Assembly: GCF_000613885.1 (NCBI RefSeq)
Contig: NZ_BAJV01000002.1
Coordinates: forward strand, 217,158-281,157
Direction: 5' to 3'
Length of the DNA: 64,000 nucleotides
Source of the DNA: Asaia prunellae JCM 25354
GTDB lineage: Bacteria > Pseudomonadota > Alphaproteobacteria > Acetobacterales > Acetobacteraceae
The notes beneath the pieces were generated by a model that had not been told where the DNA came from, made no database searches, and worked only from the letters and a program-made list of their open reading frames with translations. Positions 28,086-37,854 of this stretch are shown piece by piece (positions within the stretch are counted from its first letter, which is position 1; the number at the start of each line of letters is the position of its first letter). The position numbers and the translations under genes are program-made.

Positions 28086-28371
28086 ATGTCGTTGGAAACG
28101 CGCACAGTCAGGCGCATAGCAAAACTGGCCCGAATTGGCCTCAGTGATCAGGAATGCGAAGCCATGCGTCAGGAGCTGAGTGGCATCCTGCTGGGTCGAG
28201 CAACTGAACGAGGTCGATATCACCGACGTGCCGCCCATGATCGGTACCGGGCTGGCCATACCGCGCCTGCGTGAGGATGTTGTGACCGATGGCGACAAGC
28301 GCGATGCCGTTCTGGCCAATGCGCCCGACAGTGTCGGGCCCTATTTTACTGTTCCGAAGGTTGTTGAGTGA
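28086..28371 (+). CDS. gatC: Asp/Glu-tRNA amidotransferase subunit C (one apparent frameshift)
   Basis: The small scaffold subunit of GatCAB, which amidates Glu-tRNA(Gln) and Asp-tRNA(Asn). The start MSLETRTVRRIAKLARIGLS and the end WVEQLNEVDITDVPPM are typical. The frame breaks at about 28190, where the expected LSGILGWVEQLNE lacks two bases (or has one extra). The corrected length is about 95 residues. The stop overlaps the gatA start. Confidence 0.9.
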
Positions 28372-29849
28372 TGCATGATCTGACCCTCGCCTCTGCGCGA
28401 AAGGCTCTCAGGGAGCGTCGTCTCTCGGCAGTCGAACTAACCGATCATTTTCTGGCCTCTATCAGGAAGCTGGATGGTGAGATCAACAGTTTCGTGACGG
28501 TGACCGAAGATCAGGCGCGTGCTGGCGCCCGTGCAGCTGATGCGCTGCTTGCGACTGACAATGCGCCGTCGCTTTGCGGCCTGCCGCTCGGCATCAAGGA
28601 TCTGTTCTGCACCAATGGTGTGCGCACCACGGCGTCGAGCAACATCCTGCGTAACTTCGTGCCACCATATGAAAGTACGGTGACGTCCAATCTCCTTGCT
28701 GATGGAGCGATTTTTCTCGGCAAGATGAATCTTGACGAGTTCGCCATGGGCTCGACGAACATGACCTCGGCTTTCGGTCCGGTCACCAACCGTGGCGCCG
28801 CAAGGGTTCGGACGTGAAGCTGGTGCCGGGTGGTTCGTCAGGCGGTTCGGCTGCCGCTGTTGCTGCCGGGCTCGCTCTTGGAACGGACTGGCACCGATAC
28901 GGGCGGTTCGATCCGCCAGCCTGCGGCTTTCTGCGGTATCACGGGCATCAAGCCGACCTATGGCCGCTGCTCGCGCTTTGGTACAATCGCTTTCGCAAGC
29001 TCGCTCGATCAGGCCGGACCGATGGCGCGCACGATGGAAGATTGTGCCATTCTGCTCGAATCCATGGCCGGGTTCGACGCGAAGGACAGCACGTCGGTCG
29101 ATCGCGCCGTGCCGCGCTACGAAGATGCGCTTGAACGCGGTGTGAAGGGACTGAAGGTCGGGATTCCCCGCGAATACCGCCCTGATACGCTGCCTTCCGA
29201 TATCGCGGCACTCTGGGATCAGGGTATTGCCTGGCTGCGTGATGCCGGAGCCGAAATTGTCGATGTGTCGCTCCCGCATACGAAATACGGTCTGCCAACC
29301 TATTATATTGTGGCTCTGGCCGAGGCATCATCCAACCTTGCCCGGTATGATGGCGTACGCTTCGGCGAACGTGTTGAGGCAGGCACGCTTGATGAGCTGT
29401 ATGAAGCGACCCGTCATGCCGGTTTTGGCGAGGAAGTGCGTCGCCGTATTCTGATGGGCACCTATGTGCTCTCTTCGGGCTATTACGATGCCTATTATCT
29501 TCGCGCGCAAAAGGTTCGTACGCTGATCCAGCGCGACTTCCTGAACGCGTTCGAGACGGTCGATGTGCTTCTGACACCGACGGCGCCTTCTGCGGCCTTC
29601 GCTCATTCGGAACGTCCGACCGATCCTGTGCAGATCTATCTGAACGACATCTTCACTGTGCCCGCCAGTATGGCGGGTGTTCCGGCGCTCTCGCTGCCCG
29701 CCGGCCTCGATCACGACGGCCTGCCGCTCGGATTGCAGCTCATCGGGCGCTACTTCGAGGAAGAAACCTTGTTTGCCGCCGGGCGTGTCATGGAAAAAGC
29801 AGCGGGTTTCACGCACAGACCTGCCCTGCATGCGGGAGCGTTCGCATGA
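28371..29849 (+). CDS. gatA: Asp/Glu-tRNA amidotransferase subunit A (two apparent frameshifts)
   Basis: The amidase subunit, which releases ammonia from glutamine. Amidase-signature residues are visible: the catalytic Lys region [11 protein letters not shown], the serine loop [16 protein letters not shown], and [15 protein letters not shown] with the acyl-enzyme Ser. Breaks lie near 28790 (missing C before CGTGGCGCC) and 28885 (one extra G or two missing bases). Corrected length is about 492 residues, normal for GatA. It overlaps gatB in an ATGA junction. Confidence 0.92.
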
Positions 29850-31300
29850 GCAGCTATCATATCGAGGGTACTACTGGCACCTGGGAAATTGTTGTCGGGC
29901 TTGAGGTTCATGCTCAGGTCATCAGCCACGCCAAGTTGTTTTCAGGCGCTTCTGCCGAATATGGCGGCGAGCCCAATACGCATGTGAGCCTGATTGACGC
30001 GGGATTCCCCGGCATGTTGCCGGTCATCAACGCTGAATGCGTGGCGCAGGCGGTCCGCACGGGTCTTGGGCTGAATGCCCAGATCCATCTGATGAGCCGT
30101 TTTGACCGCAAGAACTATTTCTATGCGGATCTGCCTCAGGGTTATCAGATCAGCCAGTTCGCTCATCCGATTGTGGGTGAGGGGCAGGTCGAGATCGAAC
30201 TTGCCGACGGCTCGGTGCGCCATATCGGCGTGACGCGTCTGCATCTCGAACAGGATGCCGGCAAATCGATGCATGATCAGGACCCGACGCGGTCGTTCAT
30301 CGATCTCAACCGTGCTGGTGTGGCGCTGATGGAAATTGTCAGTGAGCCGGATATCCGTTCGCCTGAAGAGGCTGGCGCCTATCTACGCAAGCTGCGCCAG
30401 ATTCTGCGTTATCTCGGCACGTGTGACGGGAACATGGAAGAAGGCTCAATGCGCGCCGACGTCAATGTTTCGGTACGCAAGGCAGGTGAGGAGTATCGCA
30501 CCCGCTGTGAGATCAAGAACGTCAACTCGATCCGTTATGTCATGCAGGCTATCGAAGTCGAAGCCGCGCGTCAGGTGGAAATCTGGGAGTCCGGCGGCAC
30601 AGTCGATCAGGAAACGCGCCTGTTCGATCATGTGAGGAGTGAAACACGCTCCCTTCGCTCGAAGGAAGACGCACACGATTACCGTTACTTCCCGGATCCT
30701 GATCTGCTCCCGCTTGTTATCGAGCAGGACTGGTTGATTCTCTTCGCGCGGCTCTGCCGGAGCTTCCTGAAGCCAAGCGGGAGCGCCTTGAGAAGACCTA
30801 CGGCATTTCGCGTTATGAATCGGGTGTGCTGACGGTCGAGCAGGGTATAGCCGATTTCTATGAAACGGTTGCCAAAGGCAGTGACCCGCGTCTGGCTGTG
30901 ACCTGGATGCTGGGCGACTTTTTCGCTGCGCTGAACCGCACGGGAGCCACGATCGAGACGAGCCCGGTCAAGGCAGAGGCTCATGGAGCTGCTCGCGCTG
31001 ATTACGGACTCGACGATCAATGGAAAGATCGCGAAAGAAGTGCTCGAAGACATGTTCGAGACCGGAGATTCTGCTTCGGCTATCGTCGAACGCAAGGGGC
31101 TGCGCCAGGTCACCGATACAGGCGCAATCGAGACCGAGATACGCGGCATCCTGCAGGCCCACGCCGACAAACTGGCCGAGTACAAGAGTGGCAAGGACAA
31201 GCTGTTCGGATTTTTCGTCGGTCAGACCATGAAAGCCATGAAGGGCAAGGCCAATCCGGCCATGGTCAATGAGCTGCTGCAGAAGCTTCTGGCAGAATAG
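29846..31300 (+). CDS. gatB: Asp/Glu-tRNA amidotransferase subunit B (two apparent frameshifts)
   Basis: The kinase and tRNA-binding subunit that activates and amidates the mischarged tRNA. The N-terminal part is classical ([13 protein letters not shown], then [12 protein letters not shown] and [15 protein letters not shown]). The C-terminal YqeY-like tail ([14 protein letters not shown], then [18 protein letters not shown]) is in another frame. Breaks lie near 30733 (one base missing) and 30978 (two missing or one extra). Corrected length is about 485 residues, as expected. This operon is essential where no GlnRS or AsnRS exists, which argues against true inactivation. Confidence 0.92.
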
Positions 31301-31313
31301 AAAAAACTGGTGA

Positions 31314-31344
31314 AGGGGGTTTGACGCAGGCGCCAAATCCCCCT
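31314..31344 (+). terminator. Hairpin after gatB
   Basis: AGGGGGTTTG pairs with CAAATCCCCCT with a single bulged base and a loop of about ten bases. It lies between the gatB stop and tRNA-Ser. There is no T run, so it is only a candidate. Confidence 0.4.
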
Positions 31345-31388
31345 AGAAGCAGTTCTGCAAACGCCGTGAAAACGGCGTCCCTCAAGGC

Positions 31389-31481
31389 GGAGGGGTGGCC
31401 GAGAGGCTGAAGGCGGCGGTTTGCTAAACCGTTGTACGATGTCAAGTCGTACCGTGGGTTCGAATCCCATCCCCTCCGCCA
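31389..31481 (+). tRNA. tRNA-Ser (GCT)
   Basis: A 93-base tRNA with the long variable arm of serine tRNAs (GTACGATGTCAAGTCGTAC). The acceptor GGAGGGG pairs with CCCCTCC. The anticodon loop TTGCTAA gives anticodon GCT, and CCA is encoded. The AT-richer glycan island begins right after it. Confidence 0.95.
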
Positions 31482-31671
31482 TTTTTCAAAAACATCCCAC
31501 CAAAATATTCTGGTTTTAAGTCTGCCATGCAGGTTTATCTCTTTGCTGTGGGCACTTTGCTATTGACCCGGTCGCTGTCTGGAATTTTGGTAGTCTCAAA
31601 AGGGTTTTCTTTTGTTTCATTGCGCTTGACACGATATTAGCCTCAGAAGAAATGTATCATTAAGTTTATCA

Positions 31672-33296
31672 TTGTTACCCTTCGAGGTTTGGAGCGAGCG
31701 AAAGTTGAAAGAAATCGACACGCGATATGGGACTCTTCGGGTACCTGTAGACGATAACGACCTGATAGGTCGATTTCTTATGCATTATGGCGAATGGGCA
31801 TGGGACGAGGTCTCATTTGTGGCATCAGTGGTGCCCGATAATGCGCGAGTTCTTGATATAGGCGCGTGTTTTGGCACATTTGGTATTGGCTTGTCACAAG
31901 TGCGCAGGCTGTCGAAGGTTTGCTTCATAGATGGAAATCCGGCTGTTATTCCGAGCCTGGATTACAATGTAAAGCATAACGTAAAAACCAACTACGCAGT
32001 AAAAGAAGCCATCATCGGGCGTCCAGGTATGGAGGTTGCTCGGGTGCATGCAGATTCCGACAATATCGGATCCGCAAGTTTTACGCCGGACGAAAATGCG
32101 CAACCTTCAGCTGCTACAGGCTCTCATTTGCGTAGCCTCAAGGAGATATGGGACGAAGAAGGCCCTTTTGATTTTATCAAAGTAGATGCTGAGGGGATGG
32201 AACTAAGTATTATAGACAGTTACGCACGAGGTCTTTCAAAAGGCGAAACAACCTTGTGGCTCGAGTGTAACGAAGACGAGCAATCGCTGGTTCTTTGTGA
32301 CAGGCTGCTTTCCTGGGATCTCGACGTCTATTATTTTGCTTTTCCATCGCACAACCCAGATAATTATCAGGGTCAAGATCTGCCAATTTTTTCGTTTGCT
32401 TACGAAGCTGGCCTACTGGTTGCCCCGCACAATGAACCTGTTCTTTCGGCAGAGTTGAAGGAACATGGTTGTACCCTGGGCAAGATTACCTCGGTTGAGG
32501 CTTTAAGGGCACGCCTATGGGAGACACCAAGATGGGGTTATCCCGAGTGGCAGGGAAAGAAGACTTTTGAGCTGGCCGCGCTTGCGGGACATGCATTGCG
32601 TGATGAGAGTTTTGCAAATTTTCTGAAAGCTGGTTGGAAAAACAAGATTCCACTTACCGAGGTAAAGTTGAGTCTTGAGGCTGAGCTCGGCAAACTTGCT
32701 GATGAAGTTCAAGAAAAAAACTCTGCCAACAGGATAGAATTAGACAAAGCGATCGAGAAGAATCTTGTTCAGCAAAAACTCTTGGAGAAGGCAGAGGCAG
32801 AGCAAGCATCTCTGTTGAAGAACATTGTTGATATAGAGCAAAGATTTTCGGTTAGTGAAGAAATCAGAGAAAAATCTGAAGAACGTATCCTCGAACTTAC
32901 CAGTCAGTTGCAATTTTCTCCAAGGAAGAAAAAAACAGTAAAAAGAAAATAGAACTGCTTGAGCGCCAGCTTTCTGACATGACATCTGAAATGTTCGATC
33001 GTATTGCGGAAGCAACAGATCAGTTCGAGAAAAAATTTGAGAGTGAACGGTGTGTGGAATATGTCTACGTCCCCTCGAATGGGTCCAAACTCTCGGAAGG
33101 TTCGTCTGCAGCCCACGACGAGTTGGTGGCTTTTTTGCAAGACAGAATTCGGAGTATGGAAATTAGCACGACGTGGCGAATAACAGCGCCATTACGATCG
33201 ATGATAGAAAAATTCCCCTTAATGCATAGTTCGCTTCGTCTAGCGCGGCGTGCAGCTGCCACAATACGAGATAAATGCGTCAAGGCTGCGGGTTAA
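31672..33296 (+). CDS. FkbM family methyltransferase with a long C-terminal coiled coil (one apparent frameshift)
   Basis: The N-terminal half is an FkbM-type SAM methyltransferase (ARVLDIGACFGTFGIGLSQ, then FDFIKVDAEGMELSIIDSY), usually acting on sugars of polysaccharides. From about residue 330 the chain turns into a charged coiled coil. The frame stops at 32952, but adding one T near 32914 continues the coil and ends in a segment STTWRITAPLR, a tail seen on surface-glycan enzymes. Corrected length is about 541 residues. The start is a TTG at 31672 with no ATG in frame, so the N-terminus is uncertain. Confidence 0.8.
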
Positions 33297-33316
33297 GGCC
33301 AGTTCGGAAATAAATC

Positions 33317-34939
33317 ATGACAGTTCCTGCCAAAAATCTGAACGATTATTTCGATGGTTCTTATTATCTTTCAGAATATCCCGATGTTGCTGAGGCTAAA
33401 ATCGATCCATTCGAACATTTCTGTTTAGTCGGATGGAAAGAGAAGCGGAATCCAAGTGTGGCATTCGATACTGGCTTTTATCTCAGACAATATCCTGACA
33501 TTGCGGCAGCAAATATAAATCCTCTTATACATTATATTGCGGCAGGGCAATTTGAGGGGCGAAAGATCATGCCGCCCTTGCGTGAGATGCGATTGAGGGT
33601 CCAGCATTCACTCTGGTCTCGTAACTATCGTTCCGAAGGATACGATCCAGAGATTCCAACAGATGGAATTCTTTCGGTATCGAAGCTAATGGTATTGCTC
33701 AGTGATACCTTCCGAGATGCGCCAACTGTAGTGTCCGTAAGTCACGACGATTACGGCGTAAATGTTGGTGGTGTGCAGAAGCTGCTAAGCGTCGAAGAGG
33801 CGCGTTGTGAAGATCTGTCATGGAACTACATGCATCTGGCACCAAGCTGTCACAGGCTTGGATTAGCTCAGAACGCACCAGGGATCCCTGTTGTACTCAC
33901 TCTACGCCTGAATGGTAAGAAACTGGGGAATGTAACCCCGTCGATTTTTTTACAGTCTTACGGGCAGATCAAAAATAACAAGCACCCTGTTTTTTCTGTT
34001 ATTCATCATTTGATGGGGCATAATCCTGAAGAAATAGCTGATCTTATTGATGGAATGAACTCGGAGAAGACAATTATCTGGGCGCATGATTATTTTACGA
34101 TTTGCAGCGGTATTCAGCTAATGCGTAATGATGTCGTGTATTGTGATGCTCCGAGTGCTGAATCAATGGCGTGCAATATATGTAGCCATGGACAGGATCG
34201 TCTTGTATTCACAAAGAAAATTGCTGATTTCTTTAGCAGGTTTGAGCCTGTAGTGATGGCTCCCTCTCAGTCTGCAGCAGATCTGTGGCGCAAGCATAGC
34301 CCATATTCCTATCGAGCTGTGTATGGGCGTCCACTAGGAGAGCTTGTCCTGAGCGATTCCCGTGTATCATTCAGGAATGGCAGCAAAAATGAGCCAATTA
34401 GGATCGCCTTTTTCGGCTATCGCACTCATCTTAAAGGATGGAATACATTCCAGATGCTGGCGATGAAATTCAAAGATGATCCGCGCTATGAATTTCATCA
34501 TTTGGGTATGGCACAGAACGTTGCGGCTTCTGGGAATATTATTTACACTCCGGTCAGTAATTCCAGGCGCGGCGAGGAGGCAATGATCTTTGCAGCTGTC
34601 TCTCGTAATATCGACGTAGTAATCAATTGGGCATTGTGGCCTGAGACATTTTGCTATGCAGCTTATGAGGCTGTCGCTGCAGGGGCTTTTCTGCTCGCGC
34701 CCACGGGATCCGGGAATGTGTCGGCTCTTATTGAAAAGCTGGGTGCTGACCACGGCCTTCTCCTGCATAGTGAAGATGAACTCATCTCACTCATGACGTC
34801 TGACAAGCTTTGTAAAATTATGAGATTATCCAACAGAAAGCGCGGATATATCTCCCCATCTGGCGATAGCGTGTCTTGGTTGCTGGAAAACGCTGATCAT
34901 TTTCAATATATTGATTTTGTTGCTGAGGCGTACAGTTAA
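33317..34939 (+). CDS. Glycosyltransferase with an N-terminal repeat module
   Basis: A 540-residue protein. Residues about 10-80 hold two copies of a short module: YYLSEYPDVAEAKIDPFEHF and FYLRQYPDIAAANINPLIHY. Such modules precede glycosyltransferases in several surface-polysaccharide loci. The C-terminal half looks like a GT-B (GT4-like) transferase, with IRIAFFGYRTHLKGWNTF as the start of the second domain and WPETFCYAAYEAVAAGAFLL as the donor-binding segment with its Glu. The middle holds IIWAHDYFTICSG with a cluster of Cys residues. Sugar and acceptor are unknown. Confidence 0.75.
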   Translation: MTVPAKNLNDYFDGSYYLSEYPDVAEAKIDPFEHFCLVGWKEKRNPSVAFDTGFYLRQYPDIAAANINPLIHYIAAGQFEGRKIMPPLREMRLRVQHSLWSRNYRSEGYDPEIPTDGILSVSKLMVLLSDTFRDAPTVVSVSHDDYGVNVGGVQKLLSVEEARCEDLSWNYMHLAPSCHRLGLAQNAPGIPVVLTLRLNGKKLGNVTPSIFLQSYGQIKNNKHPVFSVIHHLMGHNPEEIADLIDGMNSEKTIIWAHDYFTICSGIQLMRNDVVYCDAPSAESMACNICSHGQDRLVFTKKIADFFSRFEPVVMAPSQSAADLWRKHSPYSYRAVYGRPLGELVLSDSRVSFRNGSKNEPIRIAFFGYRTHLKGWNTFQMLAMKFKDDPRYEFHHLGMAQNVAASGNIIYTPVSNSRRGEEAMIFAAVSRNIDVVINWALWPETFCYAAYEAVAAGAFLLAPTGSGNVSALIEKLGADHGLLLHSEDELISLMTSDKLCKIMRLSNRKRGYISPSGDSVSWLLENADHFQYIDFVAEAYS

Positions 34940-34940
34940 A

Positions 34941-35971
34941 ATGAGTAAAGTACGTTGTTTTACGAGCGCTTCATTTTCCTATCTCGATCGCGTGCGGGTA
35001 CTGGGAGAAACTATACGTCGTTTCCACCCTGACTGGGAGTTTGTCTTCTGTCTATCTGATGTTGAGCCGCCTGGTTTTGTATTCAGTCTGGAAGATGAGC
35101 CTATAGATACTGTCGTGCGAATTGAGGAGCTGGGAATACCCCATCTCGACTCATGGATGTTCGAGCACGATATTGTTGAGCTGTGTACCGCAGTCAAAGG
35201 GAAGATGTTATGTCGTTTATTCGAGCAGGGCGCAGAAAAGGTCGTGTATATTGATCCTGATATTGCTCTGTTTTCAGACCTATCATTTATTGAAAAGTCT
35301 CTCGATAAATATGATGTGCTTCTCACCCCGCATCAGCTGACACCCGATGAAGATCCTGCTGTCATTCAGGATAACGAGATTGGATCTCTGAAATACGGAA
35401 TTTATAATCTGGGATTTGTAGCTGTATCCGGGCGTGCTGAAGGACGTCGATTTGCGAAGTGGTGGTCAGATCGACTCCTCACCTTCTGCTTTGACGATGT
35501 TCCAAATGGATTATTCACTGATCAGAAATGGTGTGATCACGTTCCTGCTTTTTTCAACAATGTATTGATCATACGCGACCCTGGATACAATGTCGCCAGC
35601 TGGAATCTCAGCCAAAGGCTATATCGATTGATGCAGATGGCAATATTTATGCAGCTGGCCATAAGCTCAGATTTTTCCATTTCACTAAAATAACATGGGC
35701 TGGGGAGGTAATGCTTGAGCGTTATTGCGGGGATAGAATAGGCGTATTCGAGCTGATGTACTGGTATCGATCCCAGCTTGATTTGCGCGCTCCAAAAAAT
35801 CTTCCTCCGCGCTGGTGGGCATTTGAGCGCTATGACAGTGGTGCTTCTATTCCCAAGTCCCACCGCACAGCCTATCGGAAAGACAAAGAACTAAGAAATC
35901 GCTTTCCACATCCCTATTCGACTGGTCCAGACTCATTTGAGCAATATATGGCATATCTGGGAATAAGCTGA
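34941..35971 (+). CDS. GT-A type glycosyltransferase (one apparent frameshift)
   Basis: The start (RCFTSASFSYLDRVRVLGET) and the metal-binding segment KVVYIDPDIALFSDL resemble GT8-like retaining transferases with a DxD motif. The frame breaks near 35620. One added base continues into FFHFTKITWAGEVMLERY and the Asp/Arg-rich end. Corrected length is about 343 residues. An ATG at 34941 is used, and the frame opens slightly upstream inside the previous gene. The acceptor is unknown. Confidence 0.75.
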
Positions 35972-36201
35972 TTGAGTAAGCATTGTGTGAGCAATAAACT
36001 GTGGAAATAAAATTGCGGATTAGCGTTCGCGGGAGTGTCTGTAGTCAGCTGCGCTACGTATCGGAAGCCTGACGGACGTCGGGGTTGAGAGTATCCAACT
36101 TCCAGCGTTGAGATTTACTCTGTGTTTGGAATGGTATTCACAGAAATTAAAAAAATGTCGATTGATGGTTTCTGGGTCTGGCTCATGTGTAGGCTCAGGC
36201 C
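35972..36201. other. Intergenic stretch before the IS remnant
   Basis: No gene is recognised here. This may be the outer flank of the decayed insertion sequence. No clear terminal inverted repeat could be matched to the other side by eye. Confidence 0.3.
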
Positions 36202-36651
36202 TTATAACCAGAACATGACGGTTGCAGTGCGACGGATGGCTGAGAAGAAGACGGTCGGCCATCTGTCGTGTCTTACTGGCCTTTCGCGTGATTTCTGGCC
36301 TGGAATGCAGGGTTTGATTTCTTTTCTTCCAGAGCATCTCTGAACCAGCCAGCATCGTAACCCCGCTCTGCAAGCGTTCACTGTGCCTTGAGATATGTCG
36401 CATCGATCATGATGGTTCGAGGCTCGGCCTTCCCGGAAGATAACCCATCTATCATCCGCCGGTTGTAGTGAGCGTCTTGTACCTACTGTATTTCCGGGGG
36501 TGCATCACGTCAGCGCAGACTATTGCTGTTTGCAAAAAACGATACCGCTTTGCACGTGGCGGCCATCGACACGAGGTTTGCCGTGGCTCCCGGGAAAGAG
36601 CGACCGCAGATGCTCCATCCGGTTATCGATCATCGAGAAAAGACCACTCAT
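36202..36651 (-). pseudogene. Decayed IS5-group (IS1031-type) transposase
   Basis: Fragments of one transposase appear in order on the minus strand through several frames: MSGLFSMIDNRMEHLRSLFP and SHGKPRVDGRHVQSGI at the N-terminus, then the catalytic-region piece IMIDATYLKA, then AERGYDAGWFRDALEE, and at the end RWPTVFFSAIRRTATVMFWL. This matches the layout of IS1031/IS12528-like DDE transposases of acetic acid bacteria. Only about 450 of roughly 750-800 bases remain. Internal stretches after DATYLKA and before the final segment are deleted, and stops interrupt the frame. It is inactive. Confidence 0.8.
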
Positions 36652-36889
36652 GTGCAGGCGCCTTACTATTTTGACATTAGAGACGCAGTCCACAGTTTCA
36701 CGCTGACGACCAGGCTCGTTCAGATGAGCCAACCGGTCCTCGATAAAAAATATGTTGCCTCATCATCCAGGCACTCCAGACAACACAGGGGGAAGCAGAA
36801 ACAAGGCGTGAGGCTGGAAACTCTAGGATTTTTAGTATCCTTCAAATGGACTCTTGCGAATCAAAACGAGGACCTATATTGTCTGCGTT
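36652..36889. other. Short gap between the IS remnant and the Rrf2 gene
   Basis: No gene is seen. It should contain the promoter of the Rrf2 operon and possibly the outer end of the IS remnant. I could not define either. Confidence 0.3.
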
Positions 36890-37453
36890 ATGGCATTATA
36901 TGGCGCAAGCACCGAATATGTTCTCCATAGCCTGCTCTGGCTGGTTGACACCAAAGAACCTCTGAGCAGCCTCGATCTGGCTGATCTGCAGGAGATACCA
37001 AGCGCTTTCATGGCGAAGCTCCTGCCCAAGCTGGAAAAGGCTGGGATCCTTCACGCTTCAGAAGGGATGAAAGGCGGCTATGTCCTTGCCAAGCCGGCCT
37101 GGGAGATCAGTGTTCTTTCTGTTGTTGATGCGATCGAGGGACGCAAGAGTCTGTTCAACTGTCAGGAGATACGAGGGCGTTGTGCCTTGTACTCTGAAGG
37201 GCCGCCACGCTGGGCAACCCAAGGTGTTTGCGGCATCCATGCTGCCATGCTGCGCGCCGAGCAGGCCATGCGGGAAGAGCTCGCCAAGACGACCCTTGCC
37301 GATCTGTCGGATATTGTTCGTAAGAAAGCTCCTTCTCAGTTTCTTGATGAAGCACAGTCCTGGTTTGGCAATCGCGTAAAAACACGCCGTGAAGGTTCGG
37401 TACGCAAGAATAAAATTTTAAAAAAATCAGTAAATAATAAGGAATTACCATGA
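36890..37453 (+). CDS. Rrf2 family transcriptional regulator
   Basis: A 187-residue winged-helix regulator. The N-terminal DNA-binding part (LSSLDLADLQEIPSAFMAKLLPKL then MKGGYVLAKPAWEISVLSVV) is typical. Three Cys follow in NCQEIRGRCAL and GVCGIH, the spacing used by Rrf2 members to hold an iron-sulfur cluster or to sense redox. It lies first in an operon with a cupin and an epimerase (ATGA overlap), so it probably controls its own operon. Confidence 0.88.
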   Translation: MALYGASTEYVLHSLLWLVDTKEPLSSLDLADLQEIPSAFMAKLLPKLEKAGILHASEGMKGGYVLAKPAWEISVLSVVDAIEGRKSLFNCQEIRGRCALYSEGPPRWATQGVCGIHAAMLRAEQAMREELAKTTLADLSDIVRKKAPSQFLDEAQSWFGNRVKTRREGSVRKNKILKKSVNNKELP

Positions 37454-37842
37454 AAAAACTCCTCTGTGCCGTCTCAACCCTCCTGCTGACCACAACCGTG
37501 GCGGCAAACGCTGCCACAAAAGTGACACCTCTCGTTACGCATGATCTTGCCGGTATACCGGGCAAGGAAGGTGCGATGCTCGTCGTCGATTTCCCGCCGG
37601 GTGGTAGCGACCCGATCCATCGTCACAAGGCCTCGGTTTTCGTATATGTGCTAGAGGGCCAGGTAGTCATGCAGGTTCAGGGCGGGCAACCCGTAACTCT
37701 CAGCAAAGGACAAACCTTTTTCGAGGGACCGGAAGACATTCATCTGATCGGTAAAAATGCGAGCAAGACCCAGCCCGCAAAATTTCTCGCTTTTTTTGTC
37801 AAGGACAAGGCGAACCCATTCGTTTTGCCCGCAACCCGATAA
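37450..37842 (+). CDS. Exported cupin-domain protein
   Basis: A 130-residue protein with a signal peptide (KKLLCAVSTLLLTTTVAANA) and a single cupin barrel. Metal ligands are seen in DPIHRHKASVFVYVLEGQV and in the second motif around GPEDIHL. It may bind a small molecule or metal in the periplasm. Cupin genes of this size are often found between Rrf2 regulators and NAD-dependent epimerases. The substrate is unknown. Confidence 0.85.
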   Translation: MKKLLCAVSTLLLTTTVAANAATKVTPLVTHDLAGIPGKEGAMLVVDFPPGGSDPIHRHKASVFVYVLEGQVVMQVQGGQPVTLSKGQTFFEGPEDIHLIGKNASKTQPAKFLAFFVKDKANPFVLPATR

Positions 37843-37854
37843 GGGATGACTCTC

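Larger units (their letters stand above)
31482..36889. other. Candidate glycan-biosynthesis island bounded by tRNA-Ser and an IS remnant
   Basis: By eye this stretch is clearly richer in A and T than its flanks. It holds a methyltransferase and two glycosyltransferases in one direction, and ends with a decayed transposase. The left edge is the 3' end of tRNA-Ser, a common integration site. No integrase and no repeat of the tRNA end were found at the right, so acquisition by integration is not proven. Confidence 0.45.

Noticed and set aside
28086..31300. Programmed frameshifting as explanation for breaks in gatCAB
   Set aside because: No slippery heptamers at the breaks, the genes are not known for this, and similar breaks occur in many unrelated genes of the window.
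31626..31660. TTGACA and TATCAT before the FkbM gene as a promoter
   Set aside because: The spacing is 23 bases, too long for a normal sigma70 promoter.
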